DNA of 32,206 bases from positions 1 through 32,206 of the forward strand of contig JAKPFN010000062.1 in NCBI GenBank assembly GCA_029551395.1, given 5' to 3'. Both the position numbers and the translations under genes were made by a program. Under the pieces are notes generated by a model. That model saw only the letters and a list, made by a program, of their open reading frames with translations. It was not told the DNA's origin and ran no database searches. Shown here in pieces: positions 25,148-32,206 of this stretch; the first letter of the stretch is position 1; every line of letters begins with the position of its first letter. Source of the DNA: Armatimonadota bacterium (GTDB lineage Bacteria; Armatimonadota; UBA5829; DTLH01).

Positions 25148-27142
25148 TCAGAATAATGGCCGAATCAGCTTAACCACAACTCTGTTGACAGTTTTGTCAG
25201 CATTGGGGTCGCCAAACAGGATATATATATCCTCACCACGACTAACAGCCTGCCTGAACCCAAGACTAAGGTTAAGAGTGCCGTCTCTTTCGATTAATCT
25301 GGCCGAAACAGACCGTTCGCTCGATAAATCGTAGCTTAGAGAGGCTACAACCTGCCTGTCACGTCTCGCGTAAGGCCCTGTCATCTTGACGAATTCTACA
25401 TTAAGGTCTATGTGGAACGGGTCACCAAGCTTGAACGCCTGTTTCATCTGGCAATGCAGCGACCTGCCGCCTGCAACCTTGCCGAAGGTGAGATCGATCC
25501 ATCCCCGCTCATACATATCATTCTGGTTCCAGCCGTACCCAAGAGAATAAGTCCTGTCCCGATAAGTAATGAACGAACCATCACCTGCAGTGCTCTCATC
25601 CCGGTATGCGCCTCGCCAGAATCCAAGGTGATAGTAATTGTTCAACGTCCATATACCAGCATCCAGAGAAAGGCCGCGTGACAGAAGATCGTTAGAATGC
25701 AGCCGCTGCCCGACTCCGTATAGCTCAATGCTCCATCCACGAATCCAGCCATCTGCATATTCATCCCAGTAGTCAATGTGGTAATTCCAGCCCTTTAAGT
25801 CCGGCTCAGGGACTATGCCATCGGCCGCGTAATAATCAGGCTGCACATCTTGATACCAAAGCCCCCAGCCAAATTGACGCGGCCCACCTTCTCCACCTGC
25901 TCCAACTAAAGTTATCGTGCCATCTCCGCCAGCTCCCGGCGTGAAGCTCTTCATAAGTTGATACTCACAGTAATCGAACCGACTAGCCGTTCGCTTGCCG
26001 AGCCTGCCGTAAGCAGAAAGAACATTATTCTCGATTCCAGGTTCACGAGTCGAGACTGCAGCAAGCCCAATTCTGTTATCCTGCCCGATTGTCCATCTGG
26101 ATTTGTAGAAAATATGCCTGTCACCTCGGCCAGAAGTGGTCATAAGTCCGGCGAATTCATGGCTGCCAGTATGCCCGGTGACTTTCGTGCCAAAATCGAC
26201 TTCTTCGATGTCCCGGCTGTAGAACATTCGATACTCGCTCTCATGATGAGGTGTTCCGCCTTCTGCAAAGAATGGCCGCTTATCAGACAACACCCTGGGT
26301 GAATACGTAAAATCGATATTCTCCACGTTTTGTTCAACACTACCGAAGTCTGGGTTTATCGTAATCAGCCCGTTTACCTGTTGAGACAGCTGCTTTTTGA
26401 TATCCAGGCCGTTCTGGAATCGCACGCCTCCCAAGCCTACATTGGTATAGTGCAGGGCGATGCTGTTTAGCTTTGGAGATGGTGGCTCAAGTCCTACCCA
26501 GTCATACATCAGGGATATATCTTCATGCGGCCCCAGATAAGGTGAACACCAGCTTCCGTCGGTCCGCGCGTGCCTGCGGAAGAAGTAAAGCCCAATTGTA
26601 TCCTGGTTTTTGGGGTACTTGAGTATCGGCCAGGGGATTGCCATTTCGGCAGTCCAGCCTGTTTCATCTGTTCTTGCTGCCGCAGTCCAATCTCCCTGCC
26701 ATTCGATTTTACTTCCGCCATCGCCTGGAAATTCCTGCTGTTGAGTGCCGCGAGGAGTGACATTGAAGTGATAGGTTGGACCATGTGCATGCCACGGGTC
26801 GATGTAGCAGCCTACATAGTCATCGCTCCAGATTGCTCCTCCGCGCTTTTTCTGCTGTGCTGCGATTTTATCCGGCTGGCTGTCCATACATCGGAACGCT
26901 ACATAAATGCACCGGGAGTCATAGCAAATCCATGCCTGTGTTTTCTCAGGAACCGGCGCTCCGCCTTCTTCATACCTGAAGTCATCTGTGTCAGGCAAGC
27001 GCTGCCAGCAGATATCATCAAGGACTCCATCAATCTTCGGAGCTTCCTCTGCCTTAAACGCCTGGATTTTCTGTCCCTGTCCTAAACAGGGCAGGCTGAA
27101 CCAGACCAGAAACAGCAAAACAGTTAAACCGGCAAACCTCAT
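25148..27142 (-). CDS. Secreted CBM9-like/DUF5916 outer-membrane protein
   Basis: A 664-aa exported protein. The signal peptide is residues 1-22 (MRFAGLTVLLFLVWFSLPCL, no proper lipobox). Residues 30-215 match the carbohydrate-binding family 9-like fold of DUF5916 proteins (KIDGVLDDICWQ, YVAFRCMDSQPDKI, GWTAEMAIPWPIL). The segment NPDFGSVEQNVENIDFT...LSDKRPFFAEGG is the hallmark of DUF5916. The rest, to the C-terminus, is an alternating-residue beta pattern ending in VVVKLIRPLF with a terminal Phe, as in outer-membrane barrels. It probably binds or passes a carbohydrate or other ligand at the outer membrane. AGGGGATAGAGG precedes the ATG. A sugar-isomerase-like gene lies upstream but has its own promoter and terminator. 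Confidence 0.85.
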   Translation of the reverse strand: MRFAGLTVLLFLVWFSLPCLGQGQKIQAFKAEEAPKIDGVLDDICWQRLPDTDDFRYEEGGAPVPEKTQAWICYDSRCIYVAFRCMDSQPDKIAAQQKKRGGAIWSDDYVGCYIDPWHAHGPTYHFNVTPRGTQQQEFPGDGGSKIEWQGDWTAAARTDETGWTAEMAIPWPILKYPKNQDTIGLYFFRRHARTDGSWCSPYLGPHEDISLMYDWVGLEPPSPKLNSIALHYTNVGLGGVRFQNGLDIKKQLSQQVNGLITINPDFGSVEQNVENIDFTYSPRVLSDKRPFFAEGGTPHHESEYRMFYSRDIEEVDFGTKVTGHTGSHEFAGLMTTSGRGDRHIFYKSRWTIGQDNRIGLAAVSTREPGIENNVLSAYGRLGKRTASRFDYCEYQLMKSFTPGAGGDGTITLVGAGGEGGPRQFGWGLWYQDVQPDYYAADGIVPEPDLKGWNYHIDYWDEYADGWIRGWSIELYGVGQRLHSNDLLSRGLSLDAGIWTLNNYYHLGFWRGAYRDESTAGDGSFITYRDRTYSLGYGWNQNDMYERGWIDLTFGKVAGGRSLHCQMKQAFKLGDPFHIDLNVEFVKMTGPYARRDRQVVASLSYDLSSERSVSARLIERDGTLNLSLGFRQAVSRGEDIYILFGDPNADKTVNRVVVKLIRPLF

Positions 27143-27173
27143 CCTCTATCCCCTCACACTTGACCTTCATATC

Positions 27174-27203
27174 ATTGTAGATTTGACAGGCAGCCTAGGT
27201 CAA
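27174..27203 (-). promoter_or_regulatory. Promoter of the DUF5916 gene
   Basis: Minus strand: TTGACC (27203-27198), 18 nt, TACAAT (27179-27174), about 30 nt before the ATG. Confidence 0.65.
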
Positions 27204-27292
27204 TGCGTGATTCAATATGTTACAGAACAGCAGAATGTTTCATCGAAGCTAGAAGTTTGCCATCTGATTGGACATTATTTGATAGTGGAATT

Positions 27293-27340
27293 GCAAAAAG
27301 AAAGGGATAGAAGAACACATACATTCTCTCCATCCCTTTC
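27293..27340 (-). terminator. Intrinsic terminator after the isomerase/epimerase gene
   Basis: On the minus strand GAAAGGGAT (27340-27332) pairs with ATCCCTTTC (27308-27300), with an inner AGAA/TTCT, followed by TTTTTGC (27299-27293). Confidence 0.8.
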
Positions 27341-27384
27341 CGAATCAGCTTATATTGTGTTTTACAGCTTTTGGGCCGGTTATC

Positions 27385-28347
27385 CTAAGCCCACCACATA
27401 GCGCCTTTTTCTTCCTCTATAACAATATGCTTGAGGAACGCTACAGCCTTCTGGAACCCTTCATTTACGGACATTAGACTGTCTTCATGCTCTATTGAAA
27501 GCACATCGTCATATCCGACCATTCTCAGGTTGCTTATCATATCTTTCCATACCTGAGGCCCATGCCCGTAGCCAATGGTTCTGAACAGCCAGGACCGGTG
27601 TATCTCATCCGAGTAAGGTTTCGTGTCCAGAACCCCATTCTTTCGGGTATTCTGTTCATCGATCTTGGTGTCTTTTGCGTGGAAATGGTATATCGCGCTT
27701 CCAAGCTCTCGAATTGCCACTACCGGATCGATTCCCTGCCAGAACAGGTGGCTTGGATCGAAGTTCGCGCCGATTGTATCACCAACAGCATCTCTAAGGC
27801 ACATAAGTGTCTCAGGATTATACACTACAAAGCCCGGATGCATCTCGAAGCATATCTTGACTCCATGCTTCTCTGCAAATTTGGCTTCCTCTCCCCAATA
27901 GGGGATTACTTTTTCCTTCCACTGCCACTGGAGTATTTCAAGAAAATCCGGCGGCCAAGGGCAAGTGACCCAGTTTGGTTTTGTTGCATTCGGACCATCG
28001 CCCGGACAACCTGAGAAATCGATAACTCGCGTGATTCCAAGCATCTCTGCCAGTTGTATCGTCTTTCTTCTGGTCTCATGATGCTCTTTTGCGATCCTCT
28101 CGTCAGGATGCAGCGAGTTTCCGTGGCATGAAAGCGCGCTGATGACAAGTCCTCTTGATTCTACAGCCTTCAGAAGGTCTTTTCTTGCGCTTTCGCTTGA
28201 TAGCAGATTGTCCAGATCAGCATGTGCTCCGCCTGGATAGTTCCCGGTGCCAAGTTCAACAGCCTGGACTCCTGACTCGACGATGTAATCAAACGCCTGG
28301 TCTCTCGACTGCTGCCCAAACAGGACGGTAAACACTCCTATTTTCAT
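27385..28347 (-). CDS. Sugar phosphate isomerase/epimerase (xylose isomerase-like TIM barrel)
   Basis: A 320-aa cytosolic metalloenzyme-like protein of the AP_endonuc_2/IolE-like superfamily. The barrel is visible as GVFTVLFG, GVQAVELGTGNYPGG, ISALSCHGN, ITRVIDFSG, ICFEMHPGF, GANFDPSHL, IYHFHAKDT and LSIEHED. Glu, Asp, His and Glu in the last four motifs form the metal site. The substrate is unknown; relatives convert inositols, keto-sugars or hydroxypyruvate. GGGGAGG lies 9 nt before the ATG. It has its own promoter (28385-28413) and terminator, so it is expressed independently of the DUF5916 gene downstream. Confidence 0.9.
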   Translation of the reverse strand: MKIGVFTVLFGQQSRDQAFDYIVESGVQAVELGTGNYPGGAHADLDNLLSSESARKDLLKAVESRGLVISALSCHGNSLHPDERIAKEHHETRRKTIQLAEMLGITRVIDFSGCPGDGPNATKPNWVTCPWPPDFLEILQWQWKEKVIPYWGEEAKFAEKHGVKICFEMHPGFVVYNPETLMCLRDAVGDTIGANFDPSHLFWQGIDPVVAIRELGSAIYHFHAKDTKIDEQNTRKNGVLDTKPYSDEIHRSWLFRTIGYGHGPQVWKDMISNLRMVGYDDVLSIEHEDSLMSVNEGFQKAVAFLKHIVIEEEKGAMWWA

Positions 28348-28384
28348 CAGGTAATGCCTCCCCTATTTTTTATGTGCTTCGGGC

Positions 28385-28413
28385 ATTATAGAATGAGGCA
28401 GGCTGGCAGTCAA
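28385..28413 (-). promoter_or_regulatory. Promoter of the isomerase/epimerase gene
   Basis: Minus strand: TTGACT (28413-28408), 17 nt, TATAAT (28390-28385). Near-perfect sigma70 form. Confidence 0.85.
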
Positions 28414-28461
28414 GCAGGACAATAATATAATTCTGATGAGGCTCTAATTGGATAACTGCTA

Positions 28462-30648
28462 TCAAGCAACAAACAGGGATTCCATATTTGGAGAGTATCT
28501 CTGCATCCAGAGAAGGTGATGGAATTCCTCTGCCGGGACAGGTCTGCTGATGAAGTAGCCCTGCATTTCGTCGCAGTTGATGGATTTCAGGAACTCCAAC
28601 TGCTCCAGTGTCTCTACTCCTTCTGCTATTACCTTCAGCTTCAGGGAATGGGCCATTGCTATCACTGCTCCGGCAATAGCGGCGTCATCAGGATTGGTGG
28701 TGATGTCTTTTATGAACGATCGGTCTATCTTCACAGCATCCACAGGGAACTTCTTCAAGTAGCTGAGTGATGAATACCCTGTCCCAAAGTCATCTATGGA
28801 TATCTTCACTCCCATATCCTTCAGTTTATTGAGTATATCTATTGCTGCATCTGTATTATGCATCAGGATGCTTTCCGTAAGTTCAAGATGCAGGCACGTT
28901 GGGTCAAGCTCTGTTCTATCCAGTGCCTTCTTGACTGCACTGACAAGGTCTCCCTTCTGGAACTGCCGGGCTGATATGTTTACGGCAATATCTAAAATCG
29001 GACTGTTCTTATCCTGCCATATCTTACTCTGAGAACAAGCTGCATCGAGGACCCATTCACTGATTGGGACTATCAGTCCTGTTTCTTCAGCTAGTGGTAT
29101 AAACTGACCGGGCATTACTAATCCCATCTCAGGATGCTGCCAACGCACAAGCGCTTCGGCTCCCAGGATACTGCCTGACCTGATATCGACCCTTGGTTGG
29201 TAATGCACGATGAACTCATCTCGTTCGAGCGCTTTACGCAGGCTGTGCTCCATTACCATTCTCTCGAAGACAGTTGCATTGAGCGATTCCGTAAACAGGT
29301 GATAAGTGTTCCTTCCCTGTTCTTTTGCCCTATACATCGATGTATCGGCATTGCGAACAAGAGTCTCAACATCGGCTCCATCATTAGGATACATACTGAT
29401 CCCAATACTGGCAGTCACAAATAACTCACGGCCATCTACCATAAACGGTTGGCAGAACACATCCAGTGCCCTTTGTGCGACGATTGCGGCATCTTGAGCA
29501 CGAGATATGCCTTCTATCACTAATGTGAACTCGTCACCACCCATCCTTGCGATGGTGTCTACCTCTCTGAGTGTTCCTGTTAACCGTTCTGCAACTTGCT
29601 TGAGCAGCTTATCGCCGATATTGTGGCCTAGAGTATCATTAATCATCTTGAACCTGTCCAGATCAAGGAACATCACAGCCAGCAGCCGATCATCTCGACG
29701 GGCTTGCGCGAGGCTCTTGCTTAACCTGTCGCTGAATAACAGCCGGTTCGGAAGTCCGGTAAGCACGTCATGGTGAGCAAGATGGTCCAGCTTTTGTTCA
29801 TATATCTTCTTTTCAGTAATATTGCGTTTGATAGCTATGTATCTCTCGATAATTCCTGCTTCGTTTTTGACTGGCGTAATTGATACGTCTTCTGTATATA
29901 TGCTGCCGTCTTTTCGCACACCAGTCATCTCGCCATACCAGTGTCTGCCGGTTCTTATCGTCTTCCAGAGGTCTTCGTAAAAACCTTCATCATGTGTATT
30001 TGACCTGATGGTCATCATCGGCTGTCCCACTACTTCTTCAAAGGTAAAACCGGTTTCGGTTTCGAATGCAGGATTTACGAATTCTATTTTCCCCTGATCA
30101 TCTATAATCAGAATTTGATCGCTTGCAGCATTGATGGCAGAGGTTTGTATGCGAAGATTGGCCTCAGTTTTTTTCCTCTGTATTACCCAGGCAATGATGC
30201 GTGATGTAGTCCTAAGAATTTCTATATCTTCGTCGGGCCACTCTCGATGTGTTTTACAGTTATCAAATCCAATAAAGCCGTAGTAGGTTCTATCTACAAA
30301 TAGTGGGACTATGAGAATCGACTTGACGGATCTTTCCTGCAGAAGTTTTTTCTGTCTCTCGTCAGGTATTTGCTCAATATCCGAGTAGCAAATTATCTTA
30401 TCCTGTGTCAGTTGGTCGATCCACCAGGATAATGAGCCAGATGAAGCCTCCTGGAACATCTCTTTGTGAGATGCCATGCCGATGGCTGCCCATTCAAATG
30501 TATTACAGACTGTATTGGTATCGTGGCAGTGTTCAAATATGTATGCATGAGCAGCCCCGATAGTGCTGCCTATTATTTCCAGGCATTCCTGTTGAAACTG
30601 CGCTGGGTCATTGGTTATAACGGCATTATATGAGATGTTGGAGAGCAT
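28462..30648 (-). CDS. GAF-PAS-GGDEF-EAL cyclic-di-GMP enzyme, probably the distal half of a frameshifted fusion
   Basis: Makes and/or breaks cyclic-di-GMP. A GAF domain (about residues 12-155) is followed by PAS (168-283, closing with IAIKRNITEKK), GGDEF (about 288-452) and EAL (about 465-715). GGDEF is intact (370-374), with the inhibitory RxxD (REVD, 361-364) five residues upstream. EAL is intact (EAL at 498-500; DDFGTGYSSLSYLKKF). Both activities are therefore possible. The only ATG (30648) has no ribosome binding site. The frame is open upstream for 13 more codons (AEKNLEKRLSYER) up to an A_AAA_AAG site, where it joins the PAS gene in the -1 frame. The natural product is therefore likely a fusion of about 1180 aa. 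Confidence 0.9.
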   Translation of the reverse strand: MLSNISYNAVITNDPAQFQQECLEIIGSTIGAAHAYIFEHCHDTNTVCNTFEWAAIGMASHKEMFQEASSGSLSWWIDQLTQDKIICYSDIEQIPDERQKKLLQERSVKSILIVPLFVDRTYYGFIGFDNCKTHREWPDEDIEILRTTSRIIAWVIQRKKTEANLRIQTSAINAASDQILIIDDQGKIEFVNPAFETETGFTFEEVVGQPMMTIRSNTHDEGFYEDLWKTIRTGRHWYGEMTGVRKDGSIYTEDVSITPVKNEAGIIERYIAIKRNITEKKIYEQKLDHLAHHDVLTGLPNRLLFSDRLSKSLAQARRDDRLLAVMFLDLDRFKMINDTLGHNIGDKLLKQVAERLTGTLREVDTIARMGGDEFTLVIEGISRAQDAAIVAQRALDVFCQPFMVDGRELFVTASIGISMYPNDGADVETLVRNADTSMYRAKEQGRNTYHLFTESLNATVFERMVMEHSLRKALERDEFIVHYQPRVDIRSGSILGAEALVRWQHPEMGLVMPGQFIPLAEETGLIVPISEWVLDAACSQSKIWQDKNSPILDIAVNISARQFQKGDLVSAVKKALDRTELDPTCLHLELTESILMHNTDAAIDILNKLKDMGVKISIDDFGTGYSSLSYLKKFPVDAVKIDRSFIKDITTNPDDAAIAGAVIAMAHSLKLKVIAEGVETLEQLEFLKSINCDEMQGYFISRPVPAEEFHHLLWMQRYSPNMESLFVA

Positions 30649-32003
30649 TCGCTCGTAAGAGAGTCTTTTTTCGAGATTCTTCTCTGCTTTTTTCGTTCAG
30701 ATATATCTCTGGTGACTCCCAGTAAACTTATTGGTTTTCCCGTGGAATCTCGAATGAACCCAACTTCGCTTTCAGTCCAAACGGCTGAGCCATCCTTGTG
30801 TATTATTTCAATCTCAATAGTGCGTGATTCAAAACTCTTGCTAATATTTGTTGGATCATCTGCCTCCAGGTCATTTTTGAGGAAATATAGTGCTTTTTTC
30901 AATGATTCAGGTGTAAGAATCTGATCTGGAGGCTGTACCATGGTCTCTTCTGCGGTGAAACCACGCAGTTGCGACATAGATGGGCTAATATATGTAAAGT
31001 TCAGATCCAGGTCAGATGTCCATATAACATCTGAGACGTTTTCTGCCAGTAATCTGTAGCGTGTCTCGCTTTGGCTTAATGCTTCTTCAGTGTTTTTTCG
31101 TTCTGTTATATCTGTTATGAAGCCTTCTATTGCAGTTAGAGTACCATCCTGAGAGAAAATCCCTCTTCCCTGCTCCCAGACCCATTTTTGTGTCCCAGAG
31201 GCAGTATTTATTCTGTAAGTTATTCTGAAAGGTTTCTTTTCTGATACCGCAGACTTGATTCGTCTTCTTACATGCCTGCGGTCGTCGGGATGAATGACGT
31301 CATTGTAAGATAGCTTTTGGTTGTTTATGAAGTCTTGCGGCAAGTAGCCAGTCAGTTCTTTGCAGCCATCGCTTACCAGTTCCATTGTCCAGCTTGTATC
31401 AGGATGACATCTGTAAGCCATACCAGGAAGATTACTCATAAGTGTAGACAATGTTCGCTGACTTTCTTTTAGTGCATCTTCAGTCTTTTTTCTCTCGGTA
31501 ATGTCTCGAACAATTGCCATTACGCGAGCCTGTCCGCCTATTGTGATACGTTTCAGGTTTACCTCTACCCAGAACTGGTCTTCATTCTTCTTTCTGCCCA
31601 ACCATTCAAATGTTTGAGGGCCTTCTTCAACTGCGTTCCTTACACGTTTGAGGGCATCTTCCTGAGAGTATGGTGGTTCATTGGCGCTGATATCCGATAT
31701 GATTAACTGGAGTGCTTCGTCACGGCTGTAGCCGTACATTTCGCACATTCGATCGTTGACATCGAGTATGCGTCCTGTTTCTGCATCATGAATGAGGATT
31801 GCATCGTTAGCTGTGTTAAAGATACACCGGTAATTAGCCTCTGAGGCTGCAAGAGCCTCCTGTATGCGGGCTTTCTCTGATGACACACGATTAGCACGAG
31901 CATGCCTTGCCGCAGCAACAGCATGTAAAACTGCGAGACCTATTAATATCAGAATGAGGACTGCATAAAAGCAGTCCGACTGCTGCATAGCCAGAAAGAA
32001 CAT
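30615..32003 (-). CDS. Membrane-anchored triple-PAS sensor, proximal half of a frameshifted fusion
   Basis: A 462-aa sensor. A single membrane helix (residues about 12-30; AVLILILIGLAVLHAVAAA) is followed by a coiled coil and three PAS/PAC modules, each closing with RDITERKK- or TDITERK-like motifs (about 50-175, 180-310, 315-437). In zero frame it ends with 23 residues of low-quality sequence (QRRISKKDSLTSECSPTSHI...) after RDISERKK. That tail is not domain-like. In the -1 frame the normal linker AEKNLEKRLSYERMLSN continues into the GAF domain. The start ATG has no clear ribosome binding site; an internal ATG at residue 6 is possible. It lies just downstream of tRNA-Arg. Confidence 0.85.
   Translation of the reverse strand: MFFLAMQQSDCFYAVLILILIGLAVLHAVAAARHARANRVSSEKARIQEALAASEANYRCIFNTANDAILIHDAETGRILDVNDRMCEMYGYSRDEALQLIISDISANEPPYSQEDALKRVRNAVEEGPQTFEWLGRKKNEDQFWVEVNLKRITIGGQARVMAIVRDITERKKTEDALKESQRTLSTLMSNLPGMAYRCHPDTSWTMELVSDGCKELTGYLPQDFINNQKLSYNDVIHPDDRRHVRRRIKSAVSEKKPFRITYRINTASGTQKWVWEQGRGIFSQDGTLTAIEGFITDITERKNTEEALSQSETRYRLLAENVSDVIWTSDLDLNFTYISPSMSQLRGFTAEETMVQPPDQILTPESLKKALYFLKNDLEADDPTNISKSFESRTIEIEIIHKDGSAVWTESEVGFIRDSTGKPISLLGVTRDISERKKQRRISKKDSLTSECSPTSHIMPL
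30687..30693 (-). other. A_AAA_AAG slippery heptamer at the PAS/GAF-GGDEF-EAL junction
   Basis: On the minus strand the zero-frame codons are CGA AAA AAG, so the heptamer A-AAA-AAG is in the phase required for a -1 slip. After the slip the next codons are GCA GAG AAG AAT CTC GAA, joining the two genes. The downstream 45 nt contain small hairpin candidates (GAGC-GAAT-GCTC; AGAGA/TCTCT), none of them strong, and no Shine-Dalgarno-like stimulator lies 8-14 nt upstream. Confidence 0.6.
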
Positions 32004-32098
32004 ATCAGTAATAGTTATTGGCTGTAACCAGTAAAATATCGAGGTCTGTGAAATTGATTAAGCTTCTTACGAGGACTGCCAAAGGAGGCATAAAAAAA

Positions 32099-32175
32099 TG
32101 GCGCGCCTGGAGGGACTCGAACCCCCGACCCTCTGATCCGAAGTCAGATGCTCTAATCCGCTGAGCTACAGGCGC
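32099..32175 (-). tRNA. tRNA-Arg (UCG)
   Basis: Complete cloverleaf on the minus strand. The acceptor is GCGCCTG/CAGGCGC, the D-arm is GCTCAGCGGATTAGAGC, the anticodon stem TCTGA/TCAGA holds loop CTTCGGA with anticodon TCG, and the T-arm has GGTTCGAGTCC. Discriminator is G and CCA is encoded (32099-32101). A run of T follows on the minus strand. Confidence 0.95.
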
Positions 32176-32190
32176 GCGTTTGACCTGCAT

Positions 32191-32196
32191 ATTATA
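32191..32196 (-). promoter_or_regulatory. -10 box of tRNA-Arg promoter
   Basis: TATAAT on the minus strand about 15 nt upstream of the tRNA 5' end. The -35 box would lie beyond the window. Confidence 0.7.
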
Positions 32197-32206
32197 CCAC
32201 GGATAG

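Noticed and set aside
32005-32190. Open frame APVAQRIRASDFGSEGRGFES on the minus strand
   Set aside because: It is a translation of the tRNA-Arg gene, a common annotation artefact.

Overview
The window reads as a chromosomal stretch of a diderm, free-living bacterium. Evidence for a diderm is a DUF5916-type outer-membrane barrel protein and a secreted L,D-transpeptidase. A lone H-X9-DG pseudopilin, CBM9/DUF5916 and DUF1015 proteins and frequent TTG starts would fit an Armatimonadota- or Planctomycetota-like lineage, but this is inference and no rRNA is present to settle it. Sigma70-type promoters are easy to see (several TTGAC[ACT]-17/18-TATAAT-like pairs), and most start sites have GGAGG-type ribosome binding sites.

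Layout. 1-700: the 3' end of a large serine recombinase runs antisense through a tRNA-Glu(CUC) gene, probably the edge of an integrated element. 750-1640: a pseudopilin gene and divergent promoters. 1640-5130: the glycolytic genes gap, pgk and tpiA, each followed by a hairpin. 5340-8940: an unusual SF2 helicase (acidic insert, C-terminal membrane segment) followed by a SAM methyltransferase. 8970-12190 (minus): a DUF1015 gene translationally close to an (alpha/alpha)6 glycosidase-like gene. 12380-16350 (minus): cheR, broken by a 9-A run, followed by a HAMP/GAF/GAF/PAS/SpoIIE-type phosphatase. 16416-17096 (minus): an orphan protein with an internal duplication. 17295-23450 (plus): one apparent six-gene operon with promoter and terminator: ROK sugar kinase, folK, two GspF/PilC-like genes, a membrane J-domain/TPR protein and panB. 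FolK supplies the folate pathway and PanB uses methylene-tetrahydrofolate. 23516-24322: an L,D-transpeptidase gene.

24323-25147 holds no protein gene. It holds (a) a roughly 190-nt structured RNA gene on the minus strand with its own promoter and terminator, and (b) a dense array of about eleven short hairpins, one of which is a 32-bp element repeated 7.5 kb away at 17227-17258. 25148-28347 (minus): the CBM9/DUF5916 protein and a sugar-phosphate isomerase/epimerase-like TIM barrel. 28462-32003 (minus): a PAS-PAS-PAS protein and a GAF-PAS-GGDEF-EAL protein, joined in the -1 frame exactly at an in-frame A_AAA_AAG slippery heptamer, so a 1180-residue fusion by frameshifting is possible. A tRNA-Arg(UCG) closes the window.

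The strongest leads are the slippery-site split of the cyclic-di-GMP enzyme, the A9-interrupted cheR, the orphan structured RNA and the hairpin array. I cannot exclude that either frameshift is a sequence error.
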